Positions 17,293 through 27,587 of a stretch of DNA of 64,000 nucleotides are shown here, piece after piece. Below the pieces are notes generated by a model. The model ran no database searches and had not been told where the DNA came from. It saw nothing but the letters and a program-made list of their open reading frames with translations. The stretch's first letter is position 1. Every line of letters begins with the position of its first letter. Position numbers and translations under genes: made by a program. The DNA is from Oscillospiraceae bacterium (GTDB taxonomy: Bacteria; Bacillota; Clostridia; Oscillospirales; Oscillospiraceae): NCBI GenBank assembly GCA_910575265.1, contig CAJTEA010000006.1, positions 62,001-126,000 of the forward strand, written 5' to 3'.

Positions 17293-19728
17293 TTACTGGC
17301 TCAGGTGAGAGCTGCTCTCCCCCTGGGGCGCGGGCGGGAGACCGGGCAGCGTTTCCGACTTTCTGGGACGTCCCCGCTTACGGGCGGCGGGAGGCTCGAG
17401 GGGACGGTTCAGGGCATGGGTAAGCACCTGATCCGCCCGCTCCACCAAAACGAACTGGAGAGCCTTGCGGACAGTTTGGTCAATCTCCTCCAAATCCTTG
17501 CCGTTGTCAGCGGGAATAATCACCGTCTTGACCCCGTTCCGGAAGGCGGCCATGGTCTTTTCCTTCAACCCGCCGATGGGCAGCACCCTCCCCCGCAGGG
17601 TGACCTCGCCGGTCATGGCGATCCCCCGGCGCACAGGCACACCGGTAAGAGCGGACACCATAGCGGTGGTAATGGCGATACCGGCGGAGGGCCCGTCCTT
17701 GGGAACCGCGCCCTCCGGGAAATGGACATGGATGTCCTTCTCTTTATAGAAATCAGCTGGGATATTCAAATGGTCGGCCTGACTGCGAATAAAGCTGAGG
17801 GCGGCGTGGGCCGACTCCTTCATCACGTCCCCCAGGTTGCCGGTGAGCTCCACCTTGCCGGAGCCTGGGACCACATTCACCTCTACCTCCAGCAGCTCGC
17901 CGCCTACGGAGGTCCAGGCCAGGCCATTGACCACGCCCACGCGCTCCTCCAACGCCTGCCGCTCTGGGTGGTAGCGGGGCACACCCAGATATTCCTCCAG
18001 ATCCTTCTCCGTGACCTTGAGGGCCTTTGCCTCCTCTGACACCACCTTCATCGCCGCTTTGCGGCAGATGGCGGCCAGACGGCGCTCCAGCACACGGACA
18101 CCCGATTCCCGGGTGTATGCGGCAATAATCTCCCGCAGGGCTCCGTCCGTAACCTTCAGCCGCGTTTTGGTCATTCCGTGGTGTTTCAGCTCCTTGGGCA
18201 GAAGGTACTTCTTGGCGATCTGCACCTTTTCCTCGTCGGTGTAACTGGAAAGCTCAATCACCTCCATCCGGTCCAGGAGGGGCCGGGGGATGGTATCGGT
18301 GGTGTTGGCGGTGGATACGAACAGGACCTCAGACAGATCGAAAGGCACCTCCAGAAAGTTGTCCCGGAAGGCAGAATTCTGCTCCCCGTCCAGCACCTCC
18401 AGCAAAGCCGAGGAGGGGTCGCCCCGGTGATCCCGGCCCAGCTTGTCAATCTCATCCAGGAGGATGAGCGGGTTGCAGCTTTTGGCCTGGTTGACCGCGT
18501 TGATGATACGGCCGGGCATAGCCCCTACATAGGTCTTGCGGTGGCCTCGGATTTCCGCCTCGTCGCTGACTCCCCCCAGAGAGATCCGGGCCAGCTTCCG
18601 GTTCATGGCCCTGGCCATGGACATGGCGATGGAGGTCTTGCCCACCCCCGGCGGACCCACCAGACAGAGCACCTGTCCCTTCAGCTCAGGAGCCAGCTGC
18701 TTGACGGCCACAAATTCCAGGATGCGCTGTTTCACCTTCTCCAGACCGAAGTGGTCCTGATCCAGCACCTTGCGCACAGCGGGGACGCTCACTTTTTCCT
18801 GGGTCTTTTTTCCCCAGGGCAGCTCCAGACAGATGTCCAGATAGCCGCGCAGGACAGTGCTCTCAGAGGAGCTGTAGGACTGCTTGGCCAGACGGCTCAG
18901 CTCCTTGTTCAGCTTCTCCCGCACCTCCTTGGGCAGACTGGCTTCGGAAATCCTCTCCCGGTACTCCTCGATCTCATCGGCATCCTCCCCCAGCTCGGTC
19001 TGGATGGCCTTGATCTGCTCCCGGAGGTAGTAGTCCCGCTGGTGGTCGCTCATCCGCTCCCGGGCCCGCTCCTGAATCTCATGGTCCAGGGACAGAATCT
19101 CCACCTCACGCTCCAGCAGACGGTAGAGCTTCTCCAGCCGGCGGACCGGGCGCGGCTCCTCCAGAATGGACTGCTTGTCGCTGTTGCGCATCGGGATATT
19201 TTGGGCGATATAGTCGGCGATATGCCCCGGGTCCTGGCTGGCCAGCACGTGGACCATCAGGTCGGGAGCCATTTTTGGGGAAAGCTCGGCGTAGTCCTGA
19301 AACAGCTCATAGGTGGCGCGCATCAGCGCCTCGCTTCTGGCGCTGACCCGGACGGGAGACTTGGCTTCCAAAATTTCCCGCGTCTCCGCCTCCAGATAGG
19401 GGTCGGAACGCAGCAATTGGAGAATACGGCCCCGGACCTTGCCCTCCACCATTACCCGCACGTTGTCTCCAGGCATGCGGAGAATCTGGCGGATATGGGA
19501 AATGGTACCCACCTGATACAGGTCATCCAGCTCCGGCTCCTCCACGGCGAGGTCCTTCTGACCCACCAGGAATACAGGACTGCCGGCGGTCATAGCGGCC
19601 TCCAGAGCCTTCACCGAGGCCTCCCGGGCCACCTCAAAGTGGATGAGCACATTGGGGAACACAGTCAGTCCCCGCAACGCGATCACAGGCATGGTTGTGG
19701 TGTTGGAAATATCCCATTCTTTACCCAT
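17293..19728 (-). CDS. lon: ATP-dependent protease Lon
   Basis: 811 residues, full LonA. The N-terminal substrate-binding domain starts TMPVIALRGLTVFPNVLIHF. The AAA+ module has Walker A VGPPGVGKTSIAMSMA and Walker B NPLILLDEIDKL. The C-terminal protease has the Ser-Lys dyad in PKDGPSAGIAITTAM and GGLKEKTMAAFRNG. It degrades damaged and regulatory proteins in the cytoplasm. A Pro/Arg-rich tail of about 30 residues is longer than usual. Confidence 0.97.
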   Translation of the reverse strand: MGKEWDISNTTTMPVIALRGLTVFPNVLIHFEVAREASVKALEAAMTAGSPVFLVGQKDLAVEEPELDDLYQVGTISHIRQILRMPGDNVRVMVEGKVRGRILQLLRSDPYLEAETREILEAKSPVRVSARSEALMRATYELFQDYAELSPKMAPDLMVHVLASQDPGHIADYIAQNIPMRNSDKQSILEEPRPVRRLEKLYRLLEREVEILSLDHEIQERARERMSDHQRDYYLREQIKAIQTELGEDADEIEEYRERISEASLPKEVREKLNKELSRLAKQSYSSSESTVLRGYLDICLELPWGKKTQEKVSVPAVRKVLDQDHFGLEKVKQRILEFVAVKQLAPELKGQVLCLVGPPGVGKTSIAMSMARAMNRKLARISLGGVSDEAEIRGHRKTYVGAMPGRIINAVNQAKSCNPLILLDEIDKLGRDHRGDPSSALLEVLDGEQNSAFRDNFLEVPFDLSEVLFVSTANTTDTIPRPLLDRMEVIELSSYTDEEKVQIAKKYLLPKELKHHGMTKTRLKVTDGALREIIAAYTRESGVRVLERRLAAICRKAAMKVVSEEAKALKVTEKDLEEYLGVPRYHPERQALEERVGVVNGLAWTSVGGELLEVEVNVVPGSGKVELTGNLGDVMKESAHAALSFIRSQADHLNIPADFYKEKDIHVHFPEGAVPKDGPSAGIAITTAMVSALTGVPVRRGIAMTGEVTLRGRVLPIGGLKEKTMAAFRNGVKTVIIPADNGKDLEEIDQTVRKALQFVLVERADQVLTHALNRPLEPPAARKRGRPRKSETLPGLPPAPQGESSSHLSQ

Positions 19729-19816
19729 GGATGTTCACTCCTCTTGTCGGGGTAGGGGAAACGCCCCGCTTCCCCGCTGTGGGGAGGTCCGCGGGACGTC
19801 CGATTGATTTGTTATG

Positions 19817-21142
19817 TCAACTTACATAGCCCCGGTGGCTGGGTAAAGACCGTTGCTGCACCTGGACGGTGGCCTTTCCCAGCTTGGGACGCTGGGTACG
19901 CTTCGGGTCCCGGGTCAGCTGGGGCTCCGCCCCGTCCTTAACGCAGGGGCCGGTAATTGTTACCTTTACAATGGTGGGCTCGGAGGGGATATCGTACATA
20001 ATCTGGCTCATAATCTCCTCCAAAATGGCGCGCAGCCCCCGGGCTCCAATTTCCCGGGCCACCGCCCGGTCGGCCACCGCCTCCAGAGCCTCCTGGGTAA
20101 ATTCCAGCTCTACCTCATCGTAGTTCAGCAACACCTGGTACTGCTTTACCAGAGCGTTTTTGGGCTCGGTGAGGATGCGCACCATCTGGTCCCGGTTCAG
20201 GGATTCCAGTGTGGTGACCACCGGCATACGGCCCACCAGCTCGGGGATAATGCCGTACTTGAGCAGATCCTGGGGCTGGATCTCATTCATCAGCTCCCCT
20301 ACGTTGCGCTCCTTTTTGCTCTGAATCTCGGCGCCAAACCCCAGGGAACGTCTGTCCAGACGGTGCTCGATAATTTTGTCGATGCCGTCGAAGGCGCCGC
20401 CGCAGATAAACAGGATGTTGTGGGTGTCGATCTGGATAAACTCCTGATGGGGGTGCTTGCGCCCGCCCTGGGGCGGGACATTGGCCACGGTGCCCTCCAG
20501 AATCTTCAGCAACGCCTGCTGTACGCCCTCGCCGGACACGTCACGGGTGATGGAGGTATTCTCGCTCTTGCGGGCAATTTTATCCATCTCGTCGATATAG
20601 ATGATCCCCCGCTCAGCCAACTCAATGTCGTAGTCAGCGGCCTGAACCAGGCGCAAAAGGATGTTCTCCACGTCGTCGCCTACGTAACCCGCCTCAGTGA
20701 GGGTGGTAGCGTCGGCGATGGCGAAGGGCACCTTCAGCACCCGGGCCAGGGTCTGGGCAAAAAGAGTTTTGCCGCAGCCGGTGGGGCCCATCAGAAGGAT
20801 GTTGCTCTTTTGCAGCTCCACATCCTCCGCCCCGCCGAAATAGATGCGTTTATAGTGGTTGTATACCGCCACGGACAGGGCCACCTTGGCCTTCTCCTGC
20901 CCAATGATATACTGGTCCAGAACGGCGTGAATCTCCTTGGGGGTAGGGATCGCGTCCGGGATATCTCCCACCATGGGCTCGTCATCCAGCAGCAGGGGGT
21001 CGGCCCCCATCGCCTCCATACACAGGCCGACGCACTCGTCGCAGATATAGACGCCGGGACCAGCGATCATTCGCTTGACCTGGTCCTGATGCTTGCCGCA
21101 AAAGGAACAGCGAACTCTTCTGCTATCTTCGTTTTTTGCCAT
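19817..21142 (-). CDS. clpX: ClpX ATP-dependent unfoldase
   Basis: 441 residues. The N-terminal zinc domain has two CxxC pairs (RCSFCGKHQ and [10 protein letters not shown]). Walker A is [17 protein letters not shown], Walker B is [12 protein letters not shown], and the ClpP-contact IGF-like loop lies in the [11 protein letters not shown] region. It unfolds substrates and feeds them to ClpP. It is encoded 47 bases after clpP. The C-terminal tail after KVTITGP is about 30 residues of basic low-complexity sequence. Confidence 0.97.
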   Translation of the reverse strand: MAKNEDSRRVRCSFCGKHQDQVKRMIAGPGVYICDECVGLCMEAMGADPLLLDDEPMVGDIPDAIPTPKEIHAVLDQYIIGQEKAKVALSVAVYNHYKRIYFGGAEDVELQKSNILLMGPTGCGKTLFAQTLARVLKVPFAIADATTLTEAGYVGDDVENILLRLVQAADYDIELAERGIIYIDEMDKIARKSENTSITRDVSGEGVQQALLKILEGTVANVPPQGGRKHPHQEFIQIDTHNILFICGGAFDGIDKIIEHRLDRRSLGFGAEIQSKKERNVGELMNEIQPQDLLKYGIIPELVGRMPVVTTLESLNRDQMVRILTEPKNALVKQYQVLLNYDEVELEFTQEALEAVADRAVAREIGARGLRAILEEIMSQIMYDIPSEPTIVKVTITGPCVKDGAEPQLTRDPKRTQRPKLGKATVQVQQRSLPSHRGYVS

Positions 21143-21189
21143 GGAAACACCTCATTTACTGGGGTTATGCGGAACGTTCCGCTCAATTT

Positions 21190-21771
21190 TTACCGCTTGT
21201 CGATTACCTTGTCGATGAGACCATACTCCATGGCCTCCTGAGCGCTCATAAAGTTGTCCCGTTCCGTGTCGGCGGTGACCACCTCAATAGGCTTCCCGGT
21301 ATTCTCAGACAGGATGCGGTTCATCCGCCCCTTGATAATCTCCAGCCTGCGCAGATGGATGGCCATATCGGTAATCTGACCCTGGGTACCGGCAGAGGGC
21401 TGGTGAATCATGATCTCGGCGTTGGGCAGAGCCAGCCGCTTGCCCTTGGCGCCGGAGGACAGCAGGAACGCCCCCATGGAGGCGGCCATGCCGATGCAGA
21501 TGGTGGACACATCGCACTTGATATACTGCATAGTGTCGTATATGGCCATGCCGGCGGTGACAGAACCTCCAGGGCTGTTGATATAGAACTGGATCTCCTT
21601 ATCCGGGTCCTGGGCCTCCAGATACAGCATCTGCGCCACAATGAGGGAGGAGGTGGTGTCGTTGACTTCCTCGGACAGCATGACGATACGGTCGTTCAGC
21701 AGGCGGGAAAAGATGTCGTAGGACCGCTCTCCCCGGTTGGTCTGTTCTACTACATAGGGAACCAAACTCAT
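21190..21771 (-). CDS. clpP: ClpP proteolytic subunit
   Basis: 193 residues, standard length. Catalytic Ser in [14 protein letters not shown], His in [12 protein letters not shown], Asp in [14 protein letters not shown]. It forms the tetradecameric serine protease with ClpX. It lies between tig and clpX, the usual operon. Confidence 0.97.
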   Translation of the reverse strand: MSLVPYVVEQTNRGERSYDIFSRLLNDRIVMLSEEVNDTTSSLIVAQMLYLEAQDPDKEIQFYINSPGGSVTAGMAIYDTMQYIKCDVSTICIGMAASMGAFLLSSGAKGKRLALPNAEIMIHQPSAGTQGQITDMAIHLRRLEIIKGRMNRILSENTGKPIEVVTADTERDNFMSAQEAMEYGLIDKVIDKR

Positions 21772-21883
21772 AACAATACTCCTTTTTCAGTGGGATACCA
21801 GAGTATACCCATACCGCTGGAACTTCATTCCTTTGGATATTCGTACGCCCGGGGCGAGAAGGCCGCCCCGGGACGTATTGCAA

Positions 21884-23266
21884 TTACTCCGCCGTGGGCT
21901 CTTCTTCCTTGGAATCCTCAGTTTTCTTCTTCCGGGCGCGCTTGGGCTTCTCCTCGCCCTCCTCAGCCTTTTCTGACTTCCTTGTCTTTTTGGCCTTGCC
22001 CTCCTTGGCGGTGGACAGCACCAGCTCGCTGGCTTTGCGCAGCACCAGATCTTTTTTCAGGTCCTCCGCGGGGACCAGCAGCTTCACCCGGTCTACTTCC
22101 ATCTTGTACTGTTCAGCCATCTTGGCGATTTCAGCCTCATACTCCTCGTCAGAGGCCTCCAGATTCTCCGCCTTGGCCACAGCGGTGAGAGCCAGCTCCG
22201 TCTGTACCTGCTTCAGGGCGGAGGGGCGGGCGGAAGTCCGCATCATCTCAGGGTTCATACCCATCATCGACATATAGTCCTCCACCCGCATGCCCTGGTT
22301 CTGAACGCGCATCGCAAAATCGTCCATCAGGCGGTCCACCTGGACCTCCACCATGCCGTCGGGAATCTCGCACTCCATGTTCTCCACCAGCTGCTCAATC
22401 ACGGCGTTCTCAAAATCAGCCTTTGCCTGGGCCTGCTTGCGCTCCAGCAGCTTGTCGCCCAGATCCTTGCGGAAATCGGCCAGAGTCTCAAACTCGGACA
22501 CATCCTTGGCAAACTCGTCGTCCACCTCAGGTGCCTGGGATTCCTTCACCTCGTTGCACTTCACATGGAACACCACAGCCTTGCCGGCCAGCTCAGCATG
22601 GTAGTCCTCGGGGAAGGTAATGTCGATGTCCTTCTCCTCCCCGGCCTTCATACCGATAACCTGCTCCTCAAAGCCGGGAACAAACATACCCGCGCCCAGC
22701 TTCAGGTCGTAGTTCTCGCCCTTGCCGCCCTCGAAGGGGGTGCCGTTGTCAAAGCCCTCGAAGTCGATGACGGCGGTGTCACCCTTCTTGGCCTTACGCT
22801 TCACACTGACCAGACGGGTGGCCCGATCAATGTAAGGCTTGAGCTCCTCGTCAATGTCCTTGTCGGTGACCTTGACCTCCTCCTTGGGGGCGGTAAGGCC
22901 CTTGTACTCGCCCAGCTTGGCCTCGGGACGAATCGAAACCAGCGCCTTGAAGGTGAGGCCCTCCTTGCCCACTTCCACAATCTCCATCTTGGGATAACCA
23001 ACGTCATCCAGTCCCTGCTCCTTCACGGCCTCCTCATAGGCGGCGGGGTAGACATCGTTGACGGCATCCTCATAGAACACATTGGCGCCGTACATGCCCT
23101 CGATAATCTTCCGGGGGGCCTTGCCCTTCCGGAAACCAGGCACGCTGATACGGCCGCGGTTCTTCAGATAAGCTTTCTGGATGGCGGCCTCAAACTGGTC
23201 GGCCTCCACCTGGATGGTGAGCTCGACGGTGCTCTTTTCTTTCTTCTCAACACTGGTGACCTTCAT
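21884..23266 (-). CDS. tig: Trigger factor
   Basis: 460 residues. Ribosome-binding signature in VPGFRKGKAPRKIIEGMYG, then an FKBP-type prolyl isomerase domain (GDTAVIDFEGFDNGTPFEGG) and the helical chaperone domain. The C-terminal 40 residues are a Lys/Glu-rich tail (KKTRKSEKAEEGEEKPKR) not typical of all orthologues. It helps fold nascent chains and starts the tig-clpP-clpX-lon-ysxC cluster. Confidence 0.96.
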   Translation of the reverse strand: MKVTSVEKKEKSTVELTIQVEADQFEAAIQKAYLKNRGRISVPGFRKGKAPRKIIEGMYGANVFYEDAVNDVYPAAYEEAVKEQGLDDVGYPKMEIVEVGKEGLTFKALVSIRPEAKLGEYKGLTAPKEEVKVTDKDIDEELKPYIDRATRLVSVKRKAKKGDTAVIDFEGFDNGTPFEGGKGENYDLKLGAGMFVPGFEEQVIGMKAGEEKDIDITFPEDYHAELAGKAVVFHVKCNEVKESQAPEVDDEFAKDVSEFETLADFRKDLGDKLLERKQAQAKADFENAVIEQLVENMECEIPDGMVEVQVDRLMDDFAMRVQNQGMRVEDYMSMMGMNPEMMRTSARPSALKQVQTELALTAVAKAENLEASDEEYEAEIAKMAEQYKMEVDRVKLLVPAEDLKKDLVLRKASELVLSTAKEGKAKKTRKSEKAEEGEEKPKRARKKKTEDSKEEEPTAE

Positions 23267-23472
23267 TTGTCAATTTCCTCCTGTCGGCCCCGTCGAGCCG
23301 CTTCCCGGCGGCAGGGCCCTTTTACTTTCGCCACGATATTCTATCAGATATGAGACGGTTTGAACAGTCTTATTTTGAAATTTCCCCGAAATTTTCCGAA
23401 TTCATATTCAGGGAACCTCTGAATCATGCATTTTGACGGAGAACAGGCCTATAAAGGCAGGGACATCCGTCC

Positions 23473-24159
23473 CTACAAGACGCACACCGGTCGAAATCTC
23501 ACATAATCGGCGGCAACCAGACGGTAATCCACCGTTCCCTGACGCCCGGTGACCGCCAGACGGTGACTCCCCCCGTGGAGATGGCCGTAGCAGCACAGCC
23601 TCACACCGTACCGCTCCAGCAGGTCGATGATCTCCTGGCAGCGGTAGCCCTGATACAGGGGCGGGTAGTGCAGGAAGCAGAGCTTTTCCCTCTCCCCCGC
23701 CGCTTTCAGAGACGCCTCCAGCCGGATCAGCTCCCGGTTAAAAATCTTGGCGCTGTGCTCCCCCCGGTCCTCCTCGTAAAACCAGCCCCGGGTGCCGCAC
23801 AGAGCGGTCTCACCGTAAAAATGGCAGTTATTATGCAGGATATCCAAGGTAGAAAAGCCGTTTTCCGCAAAAAAACCCTTCATTTTGGCGGCGGTCATCC
23901 ACCAGTAGTCATGGTTTCCCTTGATGAGCAGCTTGCGCCCCCCGGGCAGGGCGTCCAGAAAAGCGAAGTCCTCCCTCGCCTCCTCCAGGCTCATTCCCCA
24001 GGACACATCCCCGCAGATCACCACGGTGTCCTCCTGGGACACGACCTGAAAGCCCTCCCTCAGCTTATCCACATATCCCGTCCAGCCGCCCCCGAACACA
24101 TCCATAGGCTTATTGCCGGACAGGGACAGATGGGTGTCTCCAATGGCGTACAGAGACAT
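23473..24159 (-). CDS. Calcineurin-like metallophosphoesterase
   Basis: 228 residues. Metal-binding motifs: IGDTHLSLSG, ICGDVSWGMSLEEA, IKGNHDYWWMTAAKMKG and CYGHLHGGSHRLA. The family is a cytosolic predicted phosphohydrolase common in Clostridia; substrate unknown. It is 7 bases after thrC on the same strand. About 200 bases downstream, up to tig, hold no recognised gene. Confidence 0.88.
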   Translation of the reverse strand: MSLYAIGDTHLSLSGNKPMDVFGGGWTGYVDKLREGFQVVSQEDTVVICGDVSWGMSLEEAREDFAFLDALPGGRKLLIKGNHDYWWMTAAKMKGFFAENGFSTLDILHNNCHFYGETALCGTRGWFYEEDRGEHSAKIFNRELIRLEASLKAAGEREKLCFLHYPPLYQGYRCQEIIDLLERYGVRLCCYGHLHGGSHRLAVTGRQGTVDYRLVAADYVRFRPVCVL

Positions 24160-24166
24160 AGGCGGC

Positions 24167-25651
24167 TCACTCCAGCAGAGACATTACGGCATCTGCCATG
24201 TGCTCCTTCTCCACCACCTGAGTGAAGCGGACCTTCTTATCCCGCAGAGCGGCCAGGGGAGTGGGAGCCGGCAGGCCGGTTTTGGCGGTGAGCTGGTCCA
24301 GGGCGTCCAGGCCGGAGGCCGCGTTGGGCTCTCCCAGCGCCTCCAGCACGCTGGCGCAGAACTTAAAGGGGCTGGCGGTAGAGGCCACGATGGCGGGGGT
24401 GTCGTCCCCTGTCTCCCGCCGGTACTGCTCCAGAGCGGAGAAGGCCACGGCGGTGTGGGTGTCAATGAGATATCCGTGCTTGTCAAACATGGCCCGAATG
24501 GTCCGTTGGGTCTCGCTGTCGTCACAGCAGTAGCCTTTAAAGCGCTTTTGCAGTTTCTCTCTGGTCCGCTCCTTCAGCTCATACCGACCTGTGGCATTCA
24601 GCTGTTCCATATAGCTCCGCACCTCCGCCGGGTCCTGGGTGAGGGCCAGCAGCAGCCGCTCCAGATTGGAAGAAATCAGGATGTCCATAGAGGGAGACAT
24701 GGTATTATAGAAGGTACGGTTGCGGTCGTAGATCCCTCCCCGGATGAAGTCGGTGAGAACGCTGTTGCGGTTGGAGGCGCAGATCAGCTGGTCGATAGGC
24801 AGGCCCATCTCCCGGGCGTAGTAAGCGGCCAGAATGTTGCCGAAATTTCCGGTGGGCACACAGACATTCACCGTCTGCCCCGGCGTAATTTTCTCATCCC
24901 GGATCAGGTCGCAGTAGGCGGAGATATAGTAGACCAGCTGAGGCAGCACACGGCCCCAGTTAATGGAGTTGGCGGAGGAGAAGAAATACCCCTTCCGCTC
25001 CAGCATCTGGCATACCTGCTTGTCGGCAAACAGCTTCTTCACGCCGGTCTGGGCGTCGTCAAAGTTGCCCACCACGGCGCACACGCCCACGTTGGTCCCC
25101 TCCTGAGTGACCATCTGCAGCTCCTGAACCTCAGACACCCCATCCTTGGGGTAGAACACCAGAATCCTGGTGCGGGCCACGTTTTTAAAGCCCTCCAGAG
25201 CGCCCTTCCCCGTGTCGCCGGAGGTGGCTACCAGAACGCACACCTCCCGGCTCTCCTCTGTTTTTGCCAGCGAGGCTGTCAGCAGATGGGGCAGCATCTG
25301 AAGCGCCATATCCTTGAAGGCGCAGGTGGGGCCATGCCACAGCTCCAGGCAGTGGGTGTTCCCGTCCACCGTGCGCACCGGCGCCACCGCCGGGGAGTCA
25401 AATTTGTCCGGACCATAGGCGGTATTGGCAAACTCGGTGAGCTCCTTGACGGAGAACTCCTCTAAAAACATCTTCATGATGTAAACCGCCCGCTGCTGAT
25501 AGGCCATGTCCTTCAGATCCTCCATTGCCTTGCCCGGCAGCTTGGGGATATAGCAGGGAGTCAGCAGCCCCCCATCCCTGGCCAGCCCCTGGGTAATGGC
25601 CTGAGAAGCCGAATACTGGATAGTATTGTCTCTTGTGCTGATATATCGCAT
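24167..25651 (-). CDS. thrC: Threonine synthase
   Basis: 494 residues, long-form (type 2) threonine synthase. Makes threonine from O-phosphohomoserine with PLP. The Schiff-base lysine is in GPTCAFKDMALQMLPH; the phosphate-binding loop is VATSGDTGKGALEGF; VPTGNFGNILAAYYA is also typical. The ATG at 25651 (MRYISTRDN) has AGGAAGG upstream and matches the family start; the frame stays open into the next gene. Related genes hom and lysC are about 22 kb away. Confidence 0.95.
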   Translation of the reverse strand: MRYISTRDNTIQYSASQAITQGLARDGGLLTPCYIPKLPGKAMEDLKDMAYQQRAVYIMKMFLEEFSVKELTEFANTAYGPDKFDSPAVAPVRTVDGNTHCLELWHGPTCAFKDMALQMLPHLLTASLAKTEESREVCVLVATSGDTGKGALEGFKNVARTRILVFYPKDGVSEVQELQMVTQEGTNVGVCAVVGNFDDAQTGVKKLFADKQVCQMLERKGYFFSSANSINWGRVLPQLVYYISAYCDLIRDEKITPGQTVNVCVPTGNFGNILAAYYAREMGLPIDQLICASNRNSVLTDFIRGGIYDRNRTFYNTMSPSMDILISSNLERLLLALTQDPAEVRSYMEQLNATGRYELKERTREKLQKRFKGYCCDDSETQRTIRAMFDKHGYLIDTHTAVAFSALEQYRRETGDDTPAIVASTASPFKFCASVLEALGEPNAASGLDALDQLTAKTGLPAPTPLAALRDKKVRFTQVVEKEHMADAVMSLLE

Positions 25652-25728
25652 AGACGATCCTTCCTTACTGGTTTGATGTTGCCTCCTATTATGCCAGCTT
25701 TTTCCGCTTCGGTCAAGGGATTTTACAA

Positions 25729-26097
25729 CTAAAAAGCGTTTTCCCAATGTCGAATCTCCGGTTTTTTCGTCTCTGTGCCCTGGGGCGCGTAAATCTCAAC
25801 CACGTCGAAGCGGGGCTGGAGGCCGGTGAGATTCCGGGACAGGTAAAGCATAGCGGCGGCGCGCAGCTTTTCCTGCTTGCGCCAGTCCACAAAGGAGGCC
25901 GCCGTACCATAGGCGGCGCTCTTGCGCAGCTTGACTTCCACAAAGCAGAGGTATTCGCTGTCCTCGGCGATCAGGTCGATCTCTCCAAAGCGGCACCGCC
26001 AGTTGGCGGCCTTGATGGAAAATCCCTTGTGCCGCAGATACTCCGCCGCCCGGTCCTCTCCCCATTGGCCCCGCAGGCGGCTCTCCCGGCCGCTCAC
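25729..26097 (-). CDS. yraN: YraN/UPF0102 family endonuclease-like protein
   Basis: 122 residues. The nuclease-fold core is GFSIKAANWRCRFGEIDLIA with E-x-K in LCFVEVKLRKSA, preceded by RGQWGEDRAAEYLRHKG. The fold resembles Holliday junction resolvases, but the biological role is not firmly known. It overlaps rnhB by 4 bases, the usual neighbour. Confidence 0.9.
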   Translation of the reverse strand: MSGRESRLRGQWGEDRAAEYLRHKGFSIKAANWRCRFGEIDLIAEDSEYLCFVEVKLRKSAAYGTAASFVDWRKQEKLRAAAMLYLSRNLTGLQPRFDVVEIYAPQGTETKKPEIRHWENAF

Positions 26098-26699
26098 AGG
26101 TTTTTCAAAAAGGTCCGGCGGTGGATGGGACTGGGGCCGTAAGTACGCAGCAGCTCATAGTGGAGCCTGGTGCCGTAGCCCTTGTGTTTGTCAAAACGGT
26201 ATTCGGGATACCGCTCCGCCATCTCCACCATAAACCGGTCCCGGCTCACCTTGGCTAAAACGGACGCCGCCGCGATAGACGCCGACAGGCTGTCCCCCTT
26301 TACAACACAGCGGTGGGGTATAGTGATGGACGCGGACCGCCCCCGGTCCCGATTGCCGTCGATCAGGGCAAAGTCCGGAGTTTGTGACAGACCGTCGATG
26401 GCAAGCCGCATAGCCCGCATCCGGGCGCTGAGAATATCTGTCTCGTCAATCTCCCTGGCGTCCACCCAGGCCACCGACCAGGCCAGCGCTCGATCCTGGA
26501 TGACAGGGAAAAGTGCTTCACGGCGTTTTTCCGTCAGCTTTTTGGAATCGTTCAAGCCGGGGATGTCCGCTCCCAAGGGCAAAATCACCGCCGCCGCGTA
26601 TACTGGTCCGGCCAGCGGACCTGCCCCCGCCTCGTCACAGCCGCAGACCACCGCATATCCCTGGGCTATGGCTTCCCGCTCATACCGCCAAAGGTCCAT
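26094..26699 (-). CDS. rnhB: Ribonuclease HII
   Basis: 201 residues. Removes ribonucleotides from DNA. Catalytic acidic residues are in GCDEAGAGPLAGPVYAAAV, IDGNRDR and AKVSRDRFMVEMA. It lies 18 bases from rbgA and overlaps yraN, a conserved order with rplS further upstream. Confidence 0.95.
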   Translation of the reverse strand: MDLWRYEREAIAQGYAVVCGCDEAGAGPLAGPVYAAAVILPLGADIPGLNDSKKLTEKRREALFPVIQDRALAWSVAWVDAREIDETDILSARMRAMRLAIDGLSQTPDFALIDGNRDRGRSASITIPHRCVVKGDSLSASIAAASVLAKVSRDRFMVEMAERYPEYRFDKHKGYGTRLHYELLRTYGPSPIHRRTFLKNL

Positions 26700-26717
26700 C
26701 CTGCCCTCTCCCTTCTT

Positions 26718-27587
26718 TTATGGTATCTCCAGTGTAAAGCGTCCCAGCTTGCTCCCCCGGTACTCATCCAGGAGGACCCGAGCCATGCGCTCAGTATCAA
26801 ATTCACCGCCCGAAACGCGCATCCCCCGGCGGGCGGCACAGGCTTCCAGAAGGCGGTAGCCCCAGGCCACATCGTTCTCCCCCTCCTCCCGGGTGGGGAT
26901 CGCCGGGAGCTTGTAGCCCTCCAGAAGGGCCTGGGGATAACGTTCCCCCAGCAGAGCCATAAAGTGACAGCCAAGGGTTTCCACATCCATGATCTCGTCC
27001 TTCACCGCCCCGGTAAAGGCCAGATTCATGCCGGTCACCTCATCCTCAAACTTGGGCCAGAGGATGCCAGGGGTATCCAGCAGGTCCAGCCCCTGGTCCA
27101 CATGGACCCACTGCTTCCCCCGGGTGACACCGGGACGGTCGCTGGCTTTGGCCGACTTTTTCTTTGCCACCTTGTTGATAAAGGTGGACTTGCCCACGTT
27201 GGGAACCCCCACCACCATGGCCCGAACGGGGCGGCCCACCTGGCCCTTCTCCCGCCATTTGGCGATCTGGTTCTTGAGCACGCTCTGGACTACAGCGGAA
27301 AACTGGTTGATCCCCCGTCCGGACCGGGCGTCCGTCTCCAGAACGGAGTATCCCTGCCCCCGAAAGTGTGCGGCCCAGACCTTGTTCTGAGCTGAATCAG
27401 CCTGGTCCGCCCGGTTGAGGACGATAAGCCGGGGCTTGCCGGAACAGATGGCGTCGATATCCGGGTTGCGGCTGGACACGGGGACGCGGGCGTCGATGAG
27501 CTCCACCACGATGTCCACCAGCTTCAGGTCGGCCTCGATCTGCCGCCGGGTCTTGGTCATGTGGCCGGGATACCATTGGATGTTCAT
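26718..27587 (-). CDS. rbgA: Ribosome biogenesis GTPase RbgA/YlqF
   Basis: 289 residues, circularly permuted GTPase: G4 (VLNRADQADS) comes before G1 (VVGVPNVGKSTFINKVA) and G3 (LLDTPGILWPKF). N-terminus MNIQWYPGHMTKTRRQIE is diagnostic. It acts late in 50S assembly. It overlaps the upstream membrane-protein gene by 4 bases. Confidence 0.95.
   Translation of the reverse strand: MNIQWYPGHMTKTRRQIEADLKLVDIVVELIDARVPVSSRNPDIDAICSGKPRLIVLNRADQADSAQNKVWAAHFRGQGYSVLETDARSGRGINQFSAVVQSVLKNQIAKWREKGQVGRPVRAMVVGVPNVGKSTFINKVAKKKSAKASDRPGVTRGKQWVHVDQGLDLLDTPGILWPKFEDEVTGMNLAFTGAVKDEIMDVETLGCHFMALLGERYPQALLEGYKLPAIPTREEGENDVAWGYRLLEACAARRGMRVSGGEFDTERMARVLLDEYRGSKLGRFTLEIP

Noticed and set aside
18178-19755. 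525-codon open frame on plus opposite lon
   Set aside because: Antisense shadow of a clearly identified Lon protease; His/Gln/Leu-rich with no domain.
24167-25728. T-box or leader before thrC
   Set aside because: Only about 77 bases lie between thrC and yraN and no T-box core sequence is present.
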